Source of the DNA: Saprospiraceae bacterium
Lineage (GTDB): Bacteria; Bacteroidota; Bacteroidia; Chitinophagales; Saprospiraceae
Assembly: GCA_007125435.1 (NCBI GenBank)
Contig: SLDF01000283.1
Span: 1-7,785 of the forward strand
Direction of reading: 5' to 3'
Length of the DNA: 7,785 bases
Below are positions 1 to 7,097 of the stretch, one piece after another (the first letter of the stretch is position 1; every line of letters begins with the position of its first letter). A model generated the notes under the pieces. That model was given only the letters and a program-made list of their open reading frames with translations. It was not told the origin of the DNA and did not search any database. The translations under genes and the position numbers were made by a program.

Positions 1-215
1 CCATCATAGGAAACGCTAGCAATGAGTCCATTTTTAATCTAAAAGGCCAACTCAAATCCGATATTGAAACCTTCAAAGCTGATGATATATTGATAAAGAC
101 AGTGCAGCGGTCAAATCCTGGTGTATACCTCATGAAGGATGGTGTGCTCATCAAGAAATGGCATATCAAGCGTTTGCCTGAATATAGTGAAATTAAGCAA
201 AAGTATATGGACTGA
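1..215 (+). CDS. C-terminal end of a DoxX / BT_3928-like membrane protein (5' end outside the window)
   Basis: An open frame enters from the left edge (first whole codon at base 3) and ends at TGA 213-215, giving 70 residues. The visible part has no membrane span. It includes the stretch SNPGVYLMKDGVLIKKWH, where a strand (GVYLMKDG) leads into a KW-H motif. From memory, this matches the thioredoxin-like C-terminal tail of the Bacteroidota DoxX-family proteins called BT_3928 family, which usually end in a similar 'RSNPG-hydrophobic-KDG-xxx-KWH' block after an N-terminal four-helix DoxX membrane domain. The N-terminal domain is not in the window, so the assignment rests on this tail alone. The function of the family is not well defined; a role in redox or membrane processes is only inferred from the fold. 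It is separated by 276 bases from nusB and is probably not in the same transcription unit. Confidence 0.6.
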   Translation, partial: IIGNASNESIFNLKGQLKSDIETFKADDILIKTVQRSNPGVYLMKDGVLIKKWHIKRLPEYSEIKQKYMD

Positions 216-491
216 TGTTGTTGTATTAATACAAGCTACAGGCCAATGATTACTGCGATAAGTTATCGATAAATTCATGTTTTACTTTTCAGAATCATTG
301 ATGGTCAATGAGTTGGAAACAAAGTAAAAATACGAAGCGATTGAGAACGCAATTACGAGAATATATAACTTGCTTTGTAAAAGTGTTATTGACAAGAAAT
401 GTACTAAAAAATTAATTCAAGCATTTCCTGTATATAGCTAAATTTTTCTTTTCTTTGAGGCTTCATAGATAGTTAATGAACTAACTTAATC
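216..491. other. Intergenic region upstream of nusB with small inverted repeats
   Basis: This gap has no credible reading frame. It holds an 8-bp inverted repeat CAATGATT (244-251) / AATCATTG (293-300). Inside it is a near-perfect dyad CGATAA-g-TTATCG (256-268). A further short hairpin CATTGA-TGG-TCAATG (296-310) shares bases with the right arm of the first repeat, so the two pairings exclude each other. No run of T follows, so an intrinsic terminator for the upstream gene is not supported. The nusB promoter should lie here; a TTGACA-like hexamer at 389-394 is followed 16 bases later by ATTAAT, but I do not see a convincing Bacteroidota-type TAnnTTTG element. No tRNA or other RNA gene was recognised. 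Confidence 0.4.
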
Positions 492-1424
492 ATGCTAAGT
501 AGAAGAAACGTTCGTATCAAGATCATGCAATTGTTATTTTCTCAAAATCGCGACAATAGCTTGACCGACGAGAAAGTAGTTACCCTATATCATCAGTCTT
601 TAGATAAATCATTTGAATTATATCTGTTAAATCTTTTCTTACTTATCAAAGTTGCAGAGTATTCTGTGGTCGATAAGAAAAAGAGACATGGCAAATATTT
701 ACCCAAGCCGGAAGATTTATTATTCAGCGCCAAGTTATTTGAGAATGACTGTTTACAATCGCTTTTAAAAAACGAGGCATTAGAAAAGAAATTTGATGAT
801 GCCGGGTTCGAAGATATCTATGACAATGATATTACTGCAAAGGTATATCGCGAGTTTTCTAAAGATGAGCAATACGAAGACTATGTCTATAACGAAGCCT
901 CAACACACGAGGATGATATCAAGATTTTACTATCCTTATTCAAGACCATTATAAAGAGTGATCTTATTTTAGAGATTTTTGACAGTTATTATCCAAACTG
1001 GGAAGATGACAAGTCATTGATCGTAGGGGTAATGAAAAAATCAATCAAGTCTCTTCCTGTGGAAGGCGAATTTTATGAAGAACACAGACCTAATGATGAT
1101 ACAGTTAAAGACTTTGGTCTTAGATTGTTGAATAGTGTCATAGCAAAAGAAGATGACTATAAAGGGAAGATAGAGTCTATATTAGAGAATTGGGATGTGG
1201 ACAGGGTAGCCGTTATTGATATTATACTATTAAAAATGGCATCAGCTGAATTTCTTTTATTTCCAAGCATTCCTACTAAGGTAACTATAAACGAGTATTT
1301 GGAAATCTCCAAATTATACTCTACAGATAAGAGCAAGGATTTTATAAACGGTGTTCTTGACAAGCTGCTTCAGGTCCTCGATGAAGAAGGAGAGGTAGAC
1401 AAGAAGGGTAGGGGACTGGAGTAG
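492..1424 (+). CDS. nusB: Transcription antitermination factor NusB, long Bacteroidota form
   Basis: NusB binds the boxA element of rRNA leader transcripts together with NusE (ribosomal protein S10) and supports processive antitermination on rRNA operons. The 310-residue product has the N-terminal block MLSRRNVRIKIMQLLFSQ typical of NusB helix 1, and a full NusB domain at about residues 205-297. That domain contains the NWDVDRVAVIDIILLKMA segment, the PTKVTINEYLEISKLYS segment and the KDFINGVLDKLL end, all family hallmarks. E. coli NusB has about 139 residues. The roughly 170 extra residues lie between the N-terminal block and the C-terminal domain, as is usual in Bacteroidota, and are rich in charged residues and helix formers. 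The start ATG is preceded by AT-rich sequence without a Shine-Dalgarno motif. guaA follows after 36 bases, so co-transcription is likely. The C-terminus is a charged tail. Confidence 0.95.
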   Translation: MLSRRNVRIKIMQLLFSQNRDNSLTDEKVVTLYHQSLDKSFELYLLNLFLLIKVAEYSVVDKKKRHGKYLPKPEDLLFSAKLFENDCLQSLLKNEALEKKFDDAGFEDIYDNDITAKVYREFSKDEQYEDYVYNEASTHEDDIKILLSLFKTIIKSDLILEIFDSYYPNWEDDKSLIVGVMKKSIKSLPVEGEFYEEHRPNDDTVKDFGLRLLNSVIAKEDDYKGKIESILENWDVDRVAVIDIILLKMASAEFLLFPSIPTKVTINEYLEISKLYSTDKSKDFINGVLDKLLQVLDEEGEVDKKGRGLE

Positions 1425-1460
1425 GAAATATCATTACCAGATTGAAAGATTTATTACAAT

Positions 1461-3002
1461 ATGATAGATAAGGTCATAATACTTGACTTCGGGTCGCAAT
1501 ACACCCAGTTGATAGCCAGACGAGTCAGAGAATTGAATGTGTATAGTGAGATCATTCCATTTGATCGTGACTTCGACCTTGCCGATGATGTAAAAGCAGT
1601 AATTATGAGCGGTAGTCCATTTTCTGTTAGGGCTGAAAATGCTTTGCATCCACATCTAAATAATTTCATTGGAAAAGTGCCTGTTCTGGCTATATGCTAT
1701 GGTGCTCAATATTTGATCCAGCATTATGGAGGTAAGGTAGAGCCTTCGGATAAGAGGGAATACGGGAAAGCCAAACTCAAGCTAATCAAAAATGATGATG
1801 AGATATGGCGAGATGTGAGCCAAGATAGTCAAATATGGATGTCACATTCTGATACAATAGGAGATATGCCTGAGGTATTTGCAGCACTTGGATCTACGAG
1901 TCAAATTCCTGTAGCGGCTTTCAAGTCAGTTAATGGTGCCTTTGACCAGCCGGTTTATGGGTTGCAATTTCACCCAGAGGTAGCTCATTCACTCGATGGA
2001 AGTCAGATGCTACAGAATTTTTTGCACGATATATCAGGCTGTACCGGTGATTGGACACCATCTGCTTTTGCTGAGGATACCATCACATCCTTGCGGTCGT
2101 TCATTGGAAAGGACAGGGTGCTTATGGGATTATCAGGTGGAGTTGACTCGTCGGTAGGTGCAGTACTTCTGCACCATGCCATTGGTGACCGATTGATTTG
2201 TTTCTTTGTAGATAACGGGCTATTAAGGAAAAATGAGTATGAACAGGTCTTAGATTCCTATAAAGGCATGGGCCTTAATGTTGTTGGTATAGATGCTAAG
2301 GAAAAGTTTTACAAGGCATTGAAAGGCATATCGGACCCGGAAGGCAAACGCAAGGCTATCGGTCGGACATTCATAGAAGTCTTTGAAGAAGAAGCCAATA
2401 AACTGAACAATATTACTTATCTGGGTCAAGGGACTATTTACCCGGATGTGATTGAGTCTGTTAGTGTTCACGGTCCATCAGTAACCATCAAATCTCATCA
2501 CAATGTTGGTGGATTACCGGATAAGCTGAACTTAAAAATAGTAGAGCCGCTTCGAATGCTTTTCAAGGATGAAGTCAGAAGGGTAGGGAGAGCACTTGAA
2601 ATCAAATCTGAGATAATTGATAGGCACCCGTTTCCGGGTCCTGGTCTGGGAATACGAATACTAGGTGAAATTACTCCGGAAAAAGTTCGTTTACTTCAGG
2701 AGGTTGATGCTATATTTATCAATAGCTTAAAAAAAGAAGGCCTTTATGACCAGGTATGGCAAGCCGGGGCAATTCTTTTGCCGGTATATTCGGTTGGTGT
2801 CATGGGGGATGAAAGGACTTATGAACAGGTAGCTGCATTAAGGGCAGTTACTTCGACTGACGGTATGACAGCAGAGTGGTGTGATTTGCCCTATGATTTT
2901 CTGGCAGAGGTTTCAACTTCAATTATCAATAATGTAAAAGGCATAAATAGAGTGGTCTATGATATCAGTACAAAACCACCTTCGACTATTGAGTGGGAAT
3001 AG
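1461..3002 (+). CDS. guaA: GMP synthase (glutamine-hydrolysing)
   Basis: GuaA converts XMP, glutamine and ATP to GMP in the cytoplasm, the last step of de novo guanine nucleotide synthesis. The 513-residue protein is full length. Residues 1-190 form a class I glutamine amidotransferase domain with the nucleophile elbow AICYGAQ (Cys79) and the catalytic pair His171 and Glu173 in QFHPEV. From about 200 comes the ATP pyrophosphatase domain with the PP-loop SGGVDSS (225-231), then LGQGTIYPDVIES (321-333) and HHNVGGLP (346-353). The C-terminal dimerisation/XMP-binding part includes RHPFPGPGLGIR (388-399) and the canonical end KPPSTIEWE. All expected catalytic residues are present. It starts 36 bases after nusB. 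Its last 44 bases overlap the annotated start of the lipoprotein gene in another frame, which suggests translational coupling. Confidence 0.98.
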   Translation: MIDKVIILDFGSQYTQLIARRVRELNVYSEIIPFDRDFDLADDVKAVIMSGSPFSVRAENALHPHLNNFIGKVPVLAICYGAQYLIQHYGGKVEPSDKREYGKAKLKLIKNDDEIWRDVSQDSQIWMSHSDTIGDMPEVFAALGSTSQIPVAAFKSVNGAFDQPVYGLQFHPEVAHSLDGSQMLQNFLHDISGCTGDWTPSAFAEDTITSLRSFIGKDRVLMGLSGGVDSSVGAVLLHHAIGDRLICFFVDNGLLRKNEYEQVLDSYKGMGLNVVGIDAKEKFYKALKGISDPEGKRKAIGRTFIEVFEEEANKLNNITYLGQGTIYPDVIESVSVHGPSVTIKSHHNVGGLPDKLNLKIVEPLRMLFKDEVRRVGRALEIKSEIIDRHPFPGPGLGIRILGEITPEKVRLLQEVDAIFINSLKKEGLYDQVWQAGAILLPVYSVGVMGDERTYEQVAALRAVTSTDGMTAEWCDLPYDFLAEVSTSIINNVKGINRVVYDISTKPPSTIEWE

Positions 3003-4362
3003 AATATTACTTTTATTTTTTAGTGTGTTGATGCTTAGTTCTTGCGGTCTGTTCAAGTCTTCTACTAAAACTGTATCTGAAAGAAAGACACCTGTTAAAA
3101 AAGAAAAGCAAGAAAAAAAAGAGAAAGAGGTTGAGCCAATTGAACCTATTGAGTGGATTATTGTCGATGATGAGGTTGTATTTGATGATGGAAAGCTTGA
3201 GGACGATGTTAAAGATGCAATACCTTCTGATCTATTAAAATCTCACTACGAAATATCAGTCCTTTGTCCTTTGTATTCTTCCCGGTCCGGGTTAGCCCAG
3301 AAAAATGAGAATGTATTAAGAATGGTCCATTTCATGCAAGGCATGGAATTAGCAAGTAATCGCATCAATATTGGTGAACCTACTATTAAGGTTAATTTTA
3401 TAGATATCGAGTCGAAGCCTAGTCGACTTCAGCAGCTCTTAAAAGAAAATTACTTTGATAATATAGATGTCATTATTGGTCCTTATAAAACAGATGATCT
3501 TGCTTTGGTTGTTGACTATGCTAAATCTGAAAACAAAATCGTGATATCGCCATGGAATACCAATCAAAGCATATCTAATGACTATAGCAATTACATTCAG
3601 TGGAAGCCTGGTTTATCAACACATTGCGAATACCAAATGCAATATATCTCAGATAATTATAGGTATGAAAACATAATTTTTATCTCGAACAACGATACAA
3701 GTGAGGACGGTGACGCACTTGAAATGTATTTTGAAACTACACCTTTCAAAATGAATTTTAGAGATGAGAAGCCTTTGGTTTGGCCCTATTTTAAAGAGAT
3801 AGAGGAAGAGCGTGGTTCAAGTCAACGATTTAAGTCCATTCTTTCAACTTCCAAAACTAATGTAATTGTCATGCCCTTTTGGAATGACTTAGAAAAGGTT
3901 AATAGCTTTCTAACACAACTGAGAACTGCTAGAAATAAGAATCATGATATTGTAATTCTGGGGTTCCCACAATGGATTGATAATGAAGTCGTTGACTTCA
4001 CTTTCTTTCATGATTTTAATATACTCATATCGTATAATTATCATATTGATGAAAACAACGATGATGTTTTGCAATTTAAAAGAGAGTTTTTAGACAATTA
4101 TCACACTACACCTACAACTGAGGCATACCGAGCTTCTGATATTTTACAATTTTTATCCTATCAATTAAGTAAGAAAGGCCTTTATTTTACTCAAGAACCT
4201 CAGCAGTTATTTGATAATAATGTATTCAGTCCAATAAACCTTTTTAGAGTTATAGACAAAGACACTGCAGTATCTGATCGCTTTGACACATTTAATCATC
4301 TTGAAAACAAATCAATTAAAATGATTAGATATGATGGAGCTTCTTTTCAATTCGAGTATTAA
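2959..4362 (+). CDS. Lipoprotein with type-1 periplasmic-binding-protein (ABC substrate-binding-like) fold
   Basis: The 467-residue product begins with a lipoprotein signal peptide: basic N-region, hydrophobic ILLLFFSVLM, then lipobox LSSC with Cys29 as the predicted lipidated residue. A Lys/Glu-rich linker (about 38-65) follows. The remainder (about 96-445) reads as a periplasmic-binding-protein type-1 fold: YEISVLCPLYSS as the first strand, HFMQGMELASNRIN as the first helix, then NIDVIIGPYKTDDL and VISPWNTN. No LysM repeat or membrane span is visible. Proteins of this fold next to guaA are, as I recall, common in Bacteroidota; their ligand is unknown, and no ABC permease or ATPase is encoded here. 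The ATG start overlaps guaA by 44 bases. TTG at 2989 in the same frame would give a 14-base overlap and a more typical 18-residue signal peptide, so it is a serious alternative. No acidic retention/export motif directly follows Cys29, so the final membrane location is open. Confidence 0.82.
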   Translation: MISVQNHLRLLSGNRILLLFFSVLMLSSCGLFKSSTKTVSERKTPVKKEKQEKKEKEVEPIEPIEWIIVDDEVVFDDGKLEDDVKDAIPSDLLKSHYEISVLCPLYSSRSGLAQKNENVLRMVHFMQGMELASNRINIGEPTIKVNFIDIESKPSRLQQLLKENYFDNIDVIIGPYKTDDLALVVDYAKSENKIVISPWNTNQSISNDYSNYIQWKPGLSTHCEYQMQYISDNYRYENIIFISNNDTSEDGDALEMYFETTPFKMNFRDEKPLVWPYFKEIEEERGSSQRFKSILSTSKTNVIVMPFWNDLEKVNSFLTQLRTARNKNHDIVILGFPQWIDNEVVDFTFFHDFNILISYNYHIDENNDDVLQFKREFLDNYHTTPTTEAYRASDILQFLSYQLSKKGLYFTQEPQQLFDNNVFSPINLFRVIDKDTAVSDRFDTFNHLENKSIKMIRYDGASFQFEY

Positions 4363-4379
4363 TCTATCAATCCATTCAT

Positions 4380-5018
4380 ATGATCAACCCTGAACGTTTA
4401 TCCAAAATTGAGAAATTGGTCGCCAGACGTCAGGGCAATATTACTGTCATTCTTGAGAATGTACATGACGTACATAATGTAGGCGCGGTACTTCGCAGCT
4501 GCGATGCTGTGGGTTTAATTGAAGTGTACCTATTGTTGACAAATGTAGATAATGAAGATACTGTTTTTACACTCGGTAAGCGTACCTCTATGGGTGCTCG
4601 AAAATGGGTAGATGTTCACTATTATCAAGATGTCGTAGCTTGTTTTAATGTTGTGCGTCAAAAGTATTCTACGATTTTGGCTGCTGCGATCGATGAAGGC
4701 AGTACAAATTTGTTTGCTAATGATCTTGCCGGTTCGGTAGCTTTGTTATTTGGAAATGAAAGTTCAGGGCTTTCTGATGAAGCCATTGACATGGCGGATG
4801 GGCGTTTCTATATACCGCAGATGGGTATGGTACAAAGTCTCAATATTTCTGTGGCTTGCGCTGTTACACTATATGAAGCTATGAGACAACGAGAAAATGC
4901 TGGTTTGTACACCGATAATACTACGATGACACCACTGGAAAAACAATCCTTATTGGAAAGATACATTCAAAGATCAGAGGATAGAGACAGAAGAAGAGAG
5001 ACCCATTTAATCAAATAA
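4380..5018 (+). CDS. trmH: tRNA 2'-O-methyltransferase of the SpoU/TrmH family (probable Gm18)
   Basis: TrmH transfers a methyl group from S-adenosylmethionine to the ribose of G18 in the tRNA D-loop. The 212-residue protein carries all three SPOUT motifs. Motif 1 is VHDVHNVGAVLRSCDAVG (28-45) with Asn33 and the catalytic Arg39. Motif 2 is LLFGNESSGLSDEA (122-135). Motif 3 is IPQMGMVQSLNISVACAVTLYEA (145-167), which forms the trefoil knot with Asn155. The N-terminus MINPERLSKIEKLVARRQ resembles E. coli TrmH (MNPTRY...MLARRQ), and a TrmH-like C-terminal helix follows the knot. This favours TrmH over the 23S rRNA enzyme RlmB, which has an extra N-terminal RNA-binding domain. It starts 17 bases after the lipoprotein gene, consistent with one operon. 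Its TAA directly touches the stop codon of the opposing gene. Confidence 0.88.
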   Translation: MINPERLSKIEKLVARRQGNITVILENVHDVHNVGAVLRSCDAVGLIEVYLLLTNVDNEDTVFTLGKRTSMGARKWVDVHYYQDVVACFNVVRQKYSTILAAAIDEGSTNLFANDLAGSVALLFGNESSGLSDEAIDMADGRFYIPQMGMVQSLNISVACAVTLYEAMRQRENAGLYTDNTTMTPLEKQSLLERYIQRSEDRDRRRETHLIK

Positions 5019-5531
5019 CTACTTCCTTTTCACGTCTTCCAGAAATTCTGCCCCTTTAATGTTTAACTGCCTGGATAGTTTGGCGATCTTTTCCAAATCT
5101 AGTAGACCGCTTATCGAGGTAATTGAACACGTTTCATTAGTTTGATATACCATGATCAACTCACCATCCGGTTGACCTTCATTCTTTAAATAAATTTTTA
5201 CACTCTCAGCAGGTGTGCGTGAAGATACTATGACTTCATATGGCTGAGAATCCAATTCTTTTATAAATCTACTGTATTGATTTTTACCATCCTTATCTGA
5301 ACTCAGAATGCGCATTCCCTTTAAATCTTTCACGATCATTCTGATATCTTCATCCATATCTTCTACATCCATCTTGACGACAGCATTGATCATCCTTGGA
5401 CTTATGTAGGCATGCTTAAAGAGATCATTTTCCATTTCTGATGAAAAATAAGTAACTATAGCATCATTCTGAGCCTGAGACAAAACAGGCAGAATTAACA
5501 AAACGATTAGAATTTTATACATTCGATACAT
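5019..5531 (-). CDS. Secreted DUF4252 domain protein
   Basis: The 170-residue product starts with a Sec signal peptide (KILIVLLILPVL, likely cleaved after SQA at residue 20). The rest matches my recollection of the DUF4252 family: a helical/strand region with DLKGMRILS (69-77), a central SRFIKELDSQPYEVIVSSR, and the signature end TSISGLLDLEKIAKLSRQLNIKGAEFLEDV. DUF4252 proteins have no established biochemical role. They are usually encoded at the end of small ECF sigma / anti-sigma operons in Bacteroidota, as here, so it is probably an envelope output or sensor of that circuit (inference). It begins 12 bases after the anti-sigma stop. A second in-frame ATG (residue 4, at 5522) could be the start instead and would not affect the signal peptide core. 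The stop directly abuts that of trmH on the other strand. Confidence 0.88.
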   Translation of the reverse strand: MYRMYKILIVLLILPVLSQAQNDAIVTYFSSEMENDLFKHAYISPRMINAVVKMDVEDMDEDIRMIVKDLKGMRILSSDKDGKNQYSRFIKELDSQPYEVIVSSRTPAESVKIYLKNEGQPDGELIMVYQTNETCSITSISGLLDLEKIAKLSRQLNIKGAEFLEDVKRK

Positions 5532-5543
5532 ATTATGAATGAC

Positions 5544-6029
5544 TTAATATAAAACATTATTTGAAATATCAATTTTAATAATCTCGTTGGAGACCATAAT
5601 GGTGCTCTCTTCGATCTTATTAGATACCATACCCAAAGCCATCTTAATTTCCTGCAGAGCTTCCTCAGGAGTTTCAAATGTGTCAGAATACAGCGCTGAA
5701 TTAGATTCAACAGGTAAGACATATTGTTGATATAGCACCACGCCTACAGTCAGGACACCTATTGCAGCGGCGATTCTCCAAAACTTTTTATAAGAGCTGA
5801 TTTTTCTTACTTTATTTCCTCCAATCTTCTCATTGATAGAGGTGGCAATTTCAACGGGAGCCTTTTTATTTCTGTATGACTGCTGTGTTTTGAAGTAAGG
5901 AACATATACTTCATGGCTTTCATGAACATTATTGGAAGTGAAGTATGAATACAATATATCTTCCTCATTAAGCGAAGTGTCACCTTCCCAGTATTTTGGC
6001 AATATATTATCGATCTTCCTAAAGTCCAT
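5544..6029 (-). CDS. Single-pass membrane anti-sigma-like protein of the ECF operon
   Basis: The ATG at 6029 gives 161 residues (MDFRKIDNILPKYWEGDTSL...) and overlaps the sigma-factor gene by 11 bases (ATGGACTTTAG), a common arrangement for sigma/anti-sigma pairs. The frame stays open further upstream to a TTG at 6125, but that would lie deep in the sigma gene and is unlikely. The cytoplasmic part (1-80) has the pattern YWEGDTSLNEEDILYSYF, typical of short Bacteroidota anti-sigma proteins, and no zinc-binding HxxxCxxC motif. One membrane helix follows at about 83-100 (FWRIAAAIGVLTVGVVLY). The short outer domain contains ETPEEALQEIKMALGMVSNKI, also typical of these proteins. It probably holds the sigma factor at the inner membrane until a signal is received; the signal is unknown. 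Confidence 0.85.
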   Translation of the reverse strand: MDFRKIDNILPKYWEGDTSLNEEDILYSYFTSNNVHESHEVYVPYFKTQQSYRNKKAPVEIATSINEKIGGNKVRKISSYKKFWRIAAAIGVLTVGVVLYQQYVLPVESNSALYSDTFETPEEALQEIKMALGMVSNKIEESTIMVSNEIIKIDISNNVLY

Positions 6030-6528
6030 AAGATTTGGTATTTTCCATGTTTTGTCGGAGTACTTGTCTTGCTCTGAATAGGTATACCTTGACCTGATTA
6101 AGAGGCATTTCCATTGTATCAGCAATTTCTTTATAGGTCAGACCTTCAAAATCCCTTAGCATGATCACAGCTTTCTGGGTTTCAGGCAAGTCCTCGATCC
6201 AGTTTTTCACTAACTCCATAGTCTGGTTTATCTCTGTTTGTTTTTGAGGAGAGGGATCACTGTGTTCCATCTTGTAAGCACCGGACAAATCACCAGTCTT
6301 GTAGTGTTTTAGCCTGGTCTTATCTATTGAAAGGTTTCGCGTCATCCTGTAACAATAGGCGTCCAAATTCTCAATAGCCTGAAGTTCGACTCTTTTATCC
6401 CATACTTTGATGAACACTTCTTGTACAATATCATAGGCTAATTCATCGTCTCTCACAACCTGGAAGGCAATTCTAAACAGTTTATCCTTGAGTCTCTCTA
6501 CAAGCTGATTAAAATCTCTCTCTCTCAT
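6019..6528 (-). CDS. ECF-type RNA polymerase sigma factor (sigma-70 family)
   Basis: The 169-residue protein has the two-domain layout of ECF sigma factors, which direct RNA polymerase to stress or envelope regulons. Region 2 spans about 9-75, with LFRIAFQVVRDDELAYDIVQ followed by EVFIKVWDKR (region 2.2) and NLDAYCYRMTRNLSIDK (2.3-2.4). Region 4 spans about 105-160, with LPETQKAVIMLRDFEGLTY and the helix-turn-helix YKEIADTMEMPLNQVKVYLFRAR. No region 1.1 or 3 is present. The ATG at 6528 is the natural start. It is the first gene of a three-gene operon with the anti-sigma protein (11-base overlap) and the DUF4252 protein. Autoregulation is common for such operons, but no matching promoter pair could be shown here. 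Confidence 0.95.
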   Translation of the reverse strand: MRERDFNQLVERLKDKLFRIAFQVVRDDELAYDIVQEVFIKVWDKRVELQAIENLDAYCYRMTRNLSIDKTRLKHYKTGDLSGAYKMEHSDPSPQKQTEINQTMELVKNWIEDLPETQKAVIMLRDFEGLTYKEIADTMEMPLNQVKVYLFRARQVLRQNMENTKSYGL

Positions 6529-6618
6529 TCTTTGGTGTGACGTTTGTATCGATGATAGTGTTACAGTTTATGTGCGACAAATTATGAATTATTTTATATA
6601 ATATCTGTTATCGCTTAT

Positions 6619-6651
6619 CAAAATATTAGTGGCTATAGATAATTAGACAAT
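6619..6651 (-). promoter_or_regulatory. Possible promoter for the ECF sigma operon
   Basis: On the - strand, ATTG (6651-6648) is followed after 19 bases by TAATATTTTG (6628-6619). This loosely resembles the Bacteroidota TTTG / TAnnTTTG promoter with an extra two bases in the -7 element. It lies about 90 bases before the sigma-factor start, in a 206-base gap after the MerR gene. The match is weak and the region is AT-rich, so chance is a real alternative. Confidence 0.2.
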
Positions 6652-6734
6652 TTTGGATCATAATAGAAGAAAATACATGTCATGAATTCAGTAAAATACT
6701 ACAGTAATAGCTTGTTGTAAAATAATATAAACAT

Positions 6735-7082
6735 CTATTCTTCAGCTTTACTGTCCCTGATATCTTGCAGCTTATTTTTGAGCATAACTAGTTTATTTTT
6801 GATATTTTCAATATATTCGATTCTCTTCTTTTCAGCTTTCACCTCTTGTTTAGCCCCATCCAGCGTGAAGCCTCGTTCTTTCACCAGATGATATACCAGC
6901 GCCAATTGTTTGATATTTTCTTTTGTAAACCGCCGGTCTCCCTTACTATTTTTATGCGGCTTTAATATTGAAAATTCTGATTCCCAATACCTTATAAGCG
7001 AAGTAGAGATATCAAACAAATCAGCTACCTCCCCGATTGAATAGTATAGTTTTGTCAACTTTGCTTCATCAATGGTTTTCAT
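6735..7082 (-). CDS. MerR-family transcriptional regulator (small Bacteroidota type)
   Basis: From ATG at 7082 the product has 115 residues. The winged helix is clear: YYSIGEVADLFDISTSLIRYW (13-33) is the helix-turn-helix, with the conserved R-Y/F-W-E of the MerR family, and KGDRRFTKENI (47-57) is the wing. A second helix pair, LVYHLVKERGFTLDGAKQEV (62-81), completes the DNA-binding domain. A Lys/Glu-rich helix (about 82-110) should form the dimer coiled coil. There are no C-terminal cysteines or effector-binding domain, so it is not a metal or drug sensor of the classic kind. Proteins of this exact layout are near-universal single-copy genes in Bacteroidota, but their regulon is not known to me. 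An in-frame TTG at 7091 is less likely as start. The gene is separate from the sigma operon (206-base gap). Confidence 0.92.
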   Translation of the reverse strand: MKTIDEAKLTKLYYSIGEVADLFDISTSLIRYWESEFSILKPHKNSKGDRRFTKENIKQLALVYHLVKERGFTLDGAKQEVKAEKKRIEYIENIKNKLVMLKNKLQDIRDSKAEE

Positions 7083-7097
7083 AAGATTCAATGTTAA

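Noticed and set aside
1157..1363. Open frame on the - strand inside nusB
   Set aside because: It lies wholly antisense to the conserved NusB domain and has no recognisable features.
1434..1669. Two open frames on the - strand over the start of guaA
   Set aside because: Both are shadows of the conserved amidotransferase domain of guaA.
3113..3120. Run of eight A within the lipoprotein gene as a phase-variation or slippage site
   Set aside because: The frame is intact on both sides and the run encodes part of a Lys/Glu-rich linker. A-rich codons explain it without a switching role.
6030..6125. N-terminal extension of the anti-sigma gene from a TTG at 6125
   Set aside because: It would overlap the conserved region 4 of the sigma factor by over 100 bases. 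The ATG at 6029 gives the typical short overlap and a family-like N-terminus.
7083..7091. TTG start for the MerR gene at 7091
   Set aside because: An ATG three codons later (7082) precedes the conserved domain and needs no rare start codon.
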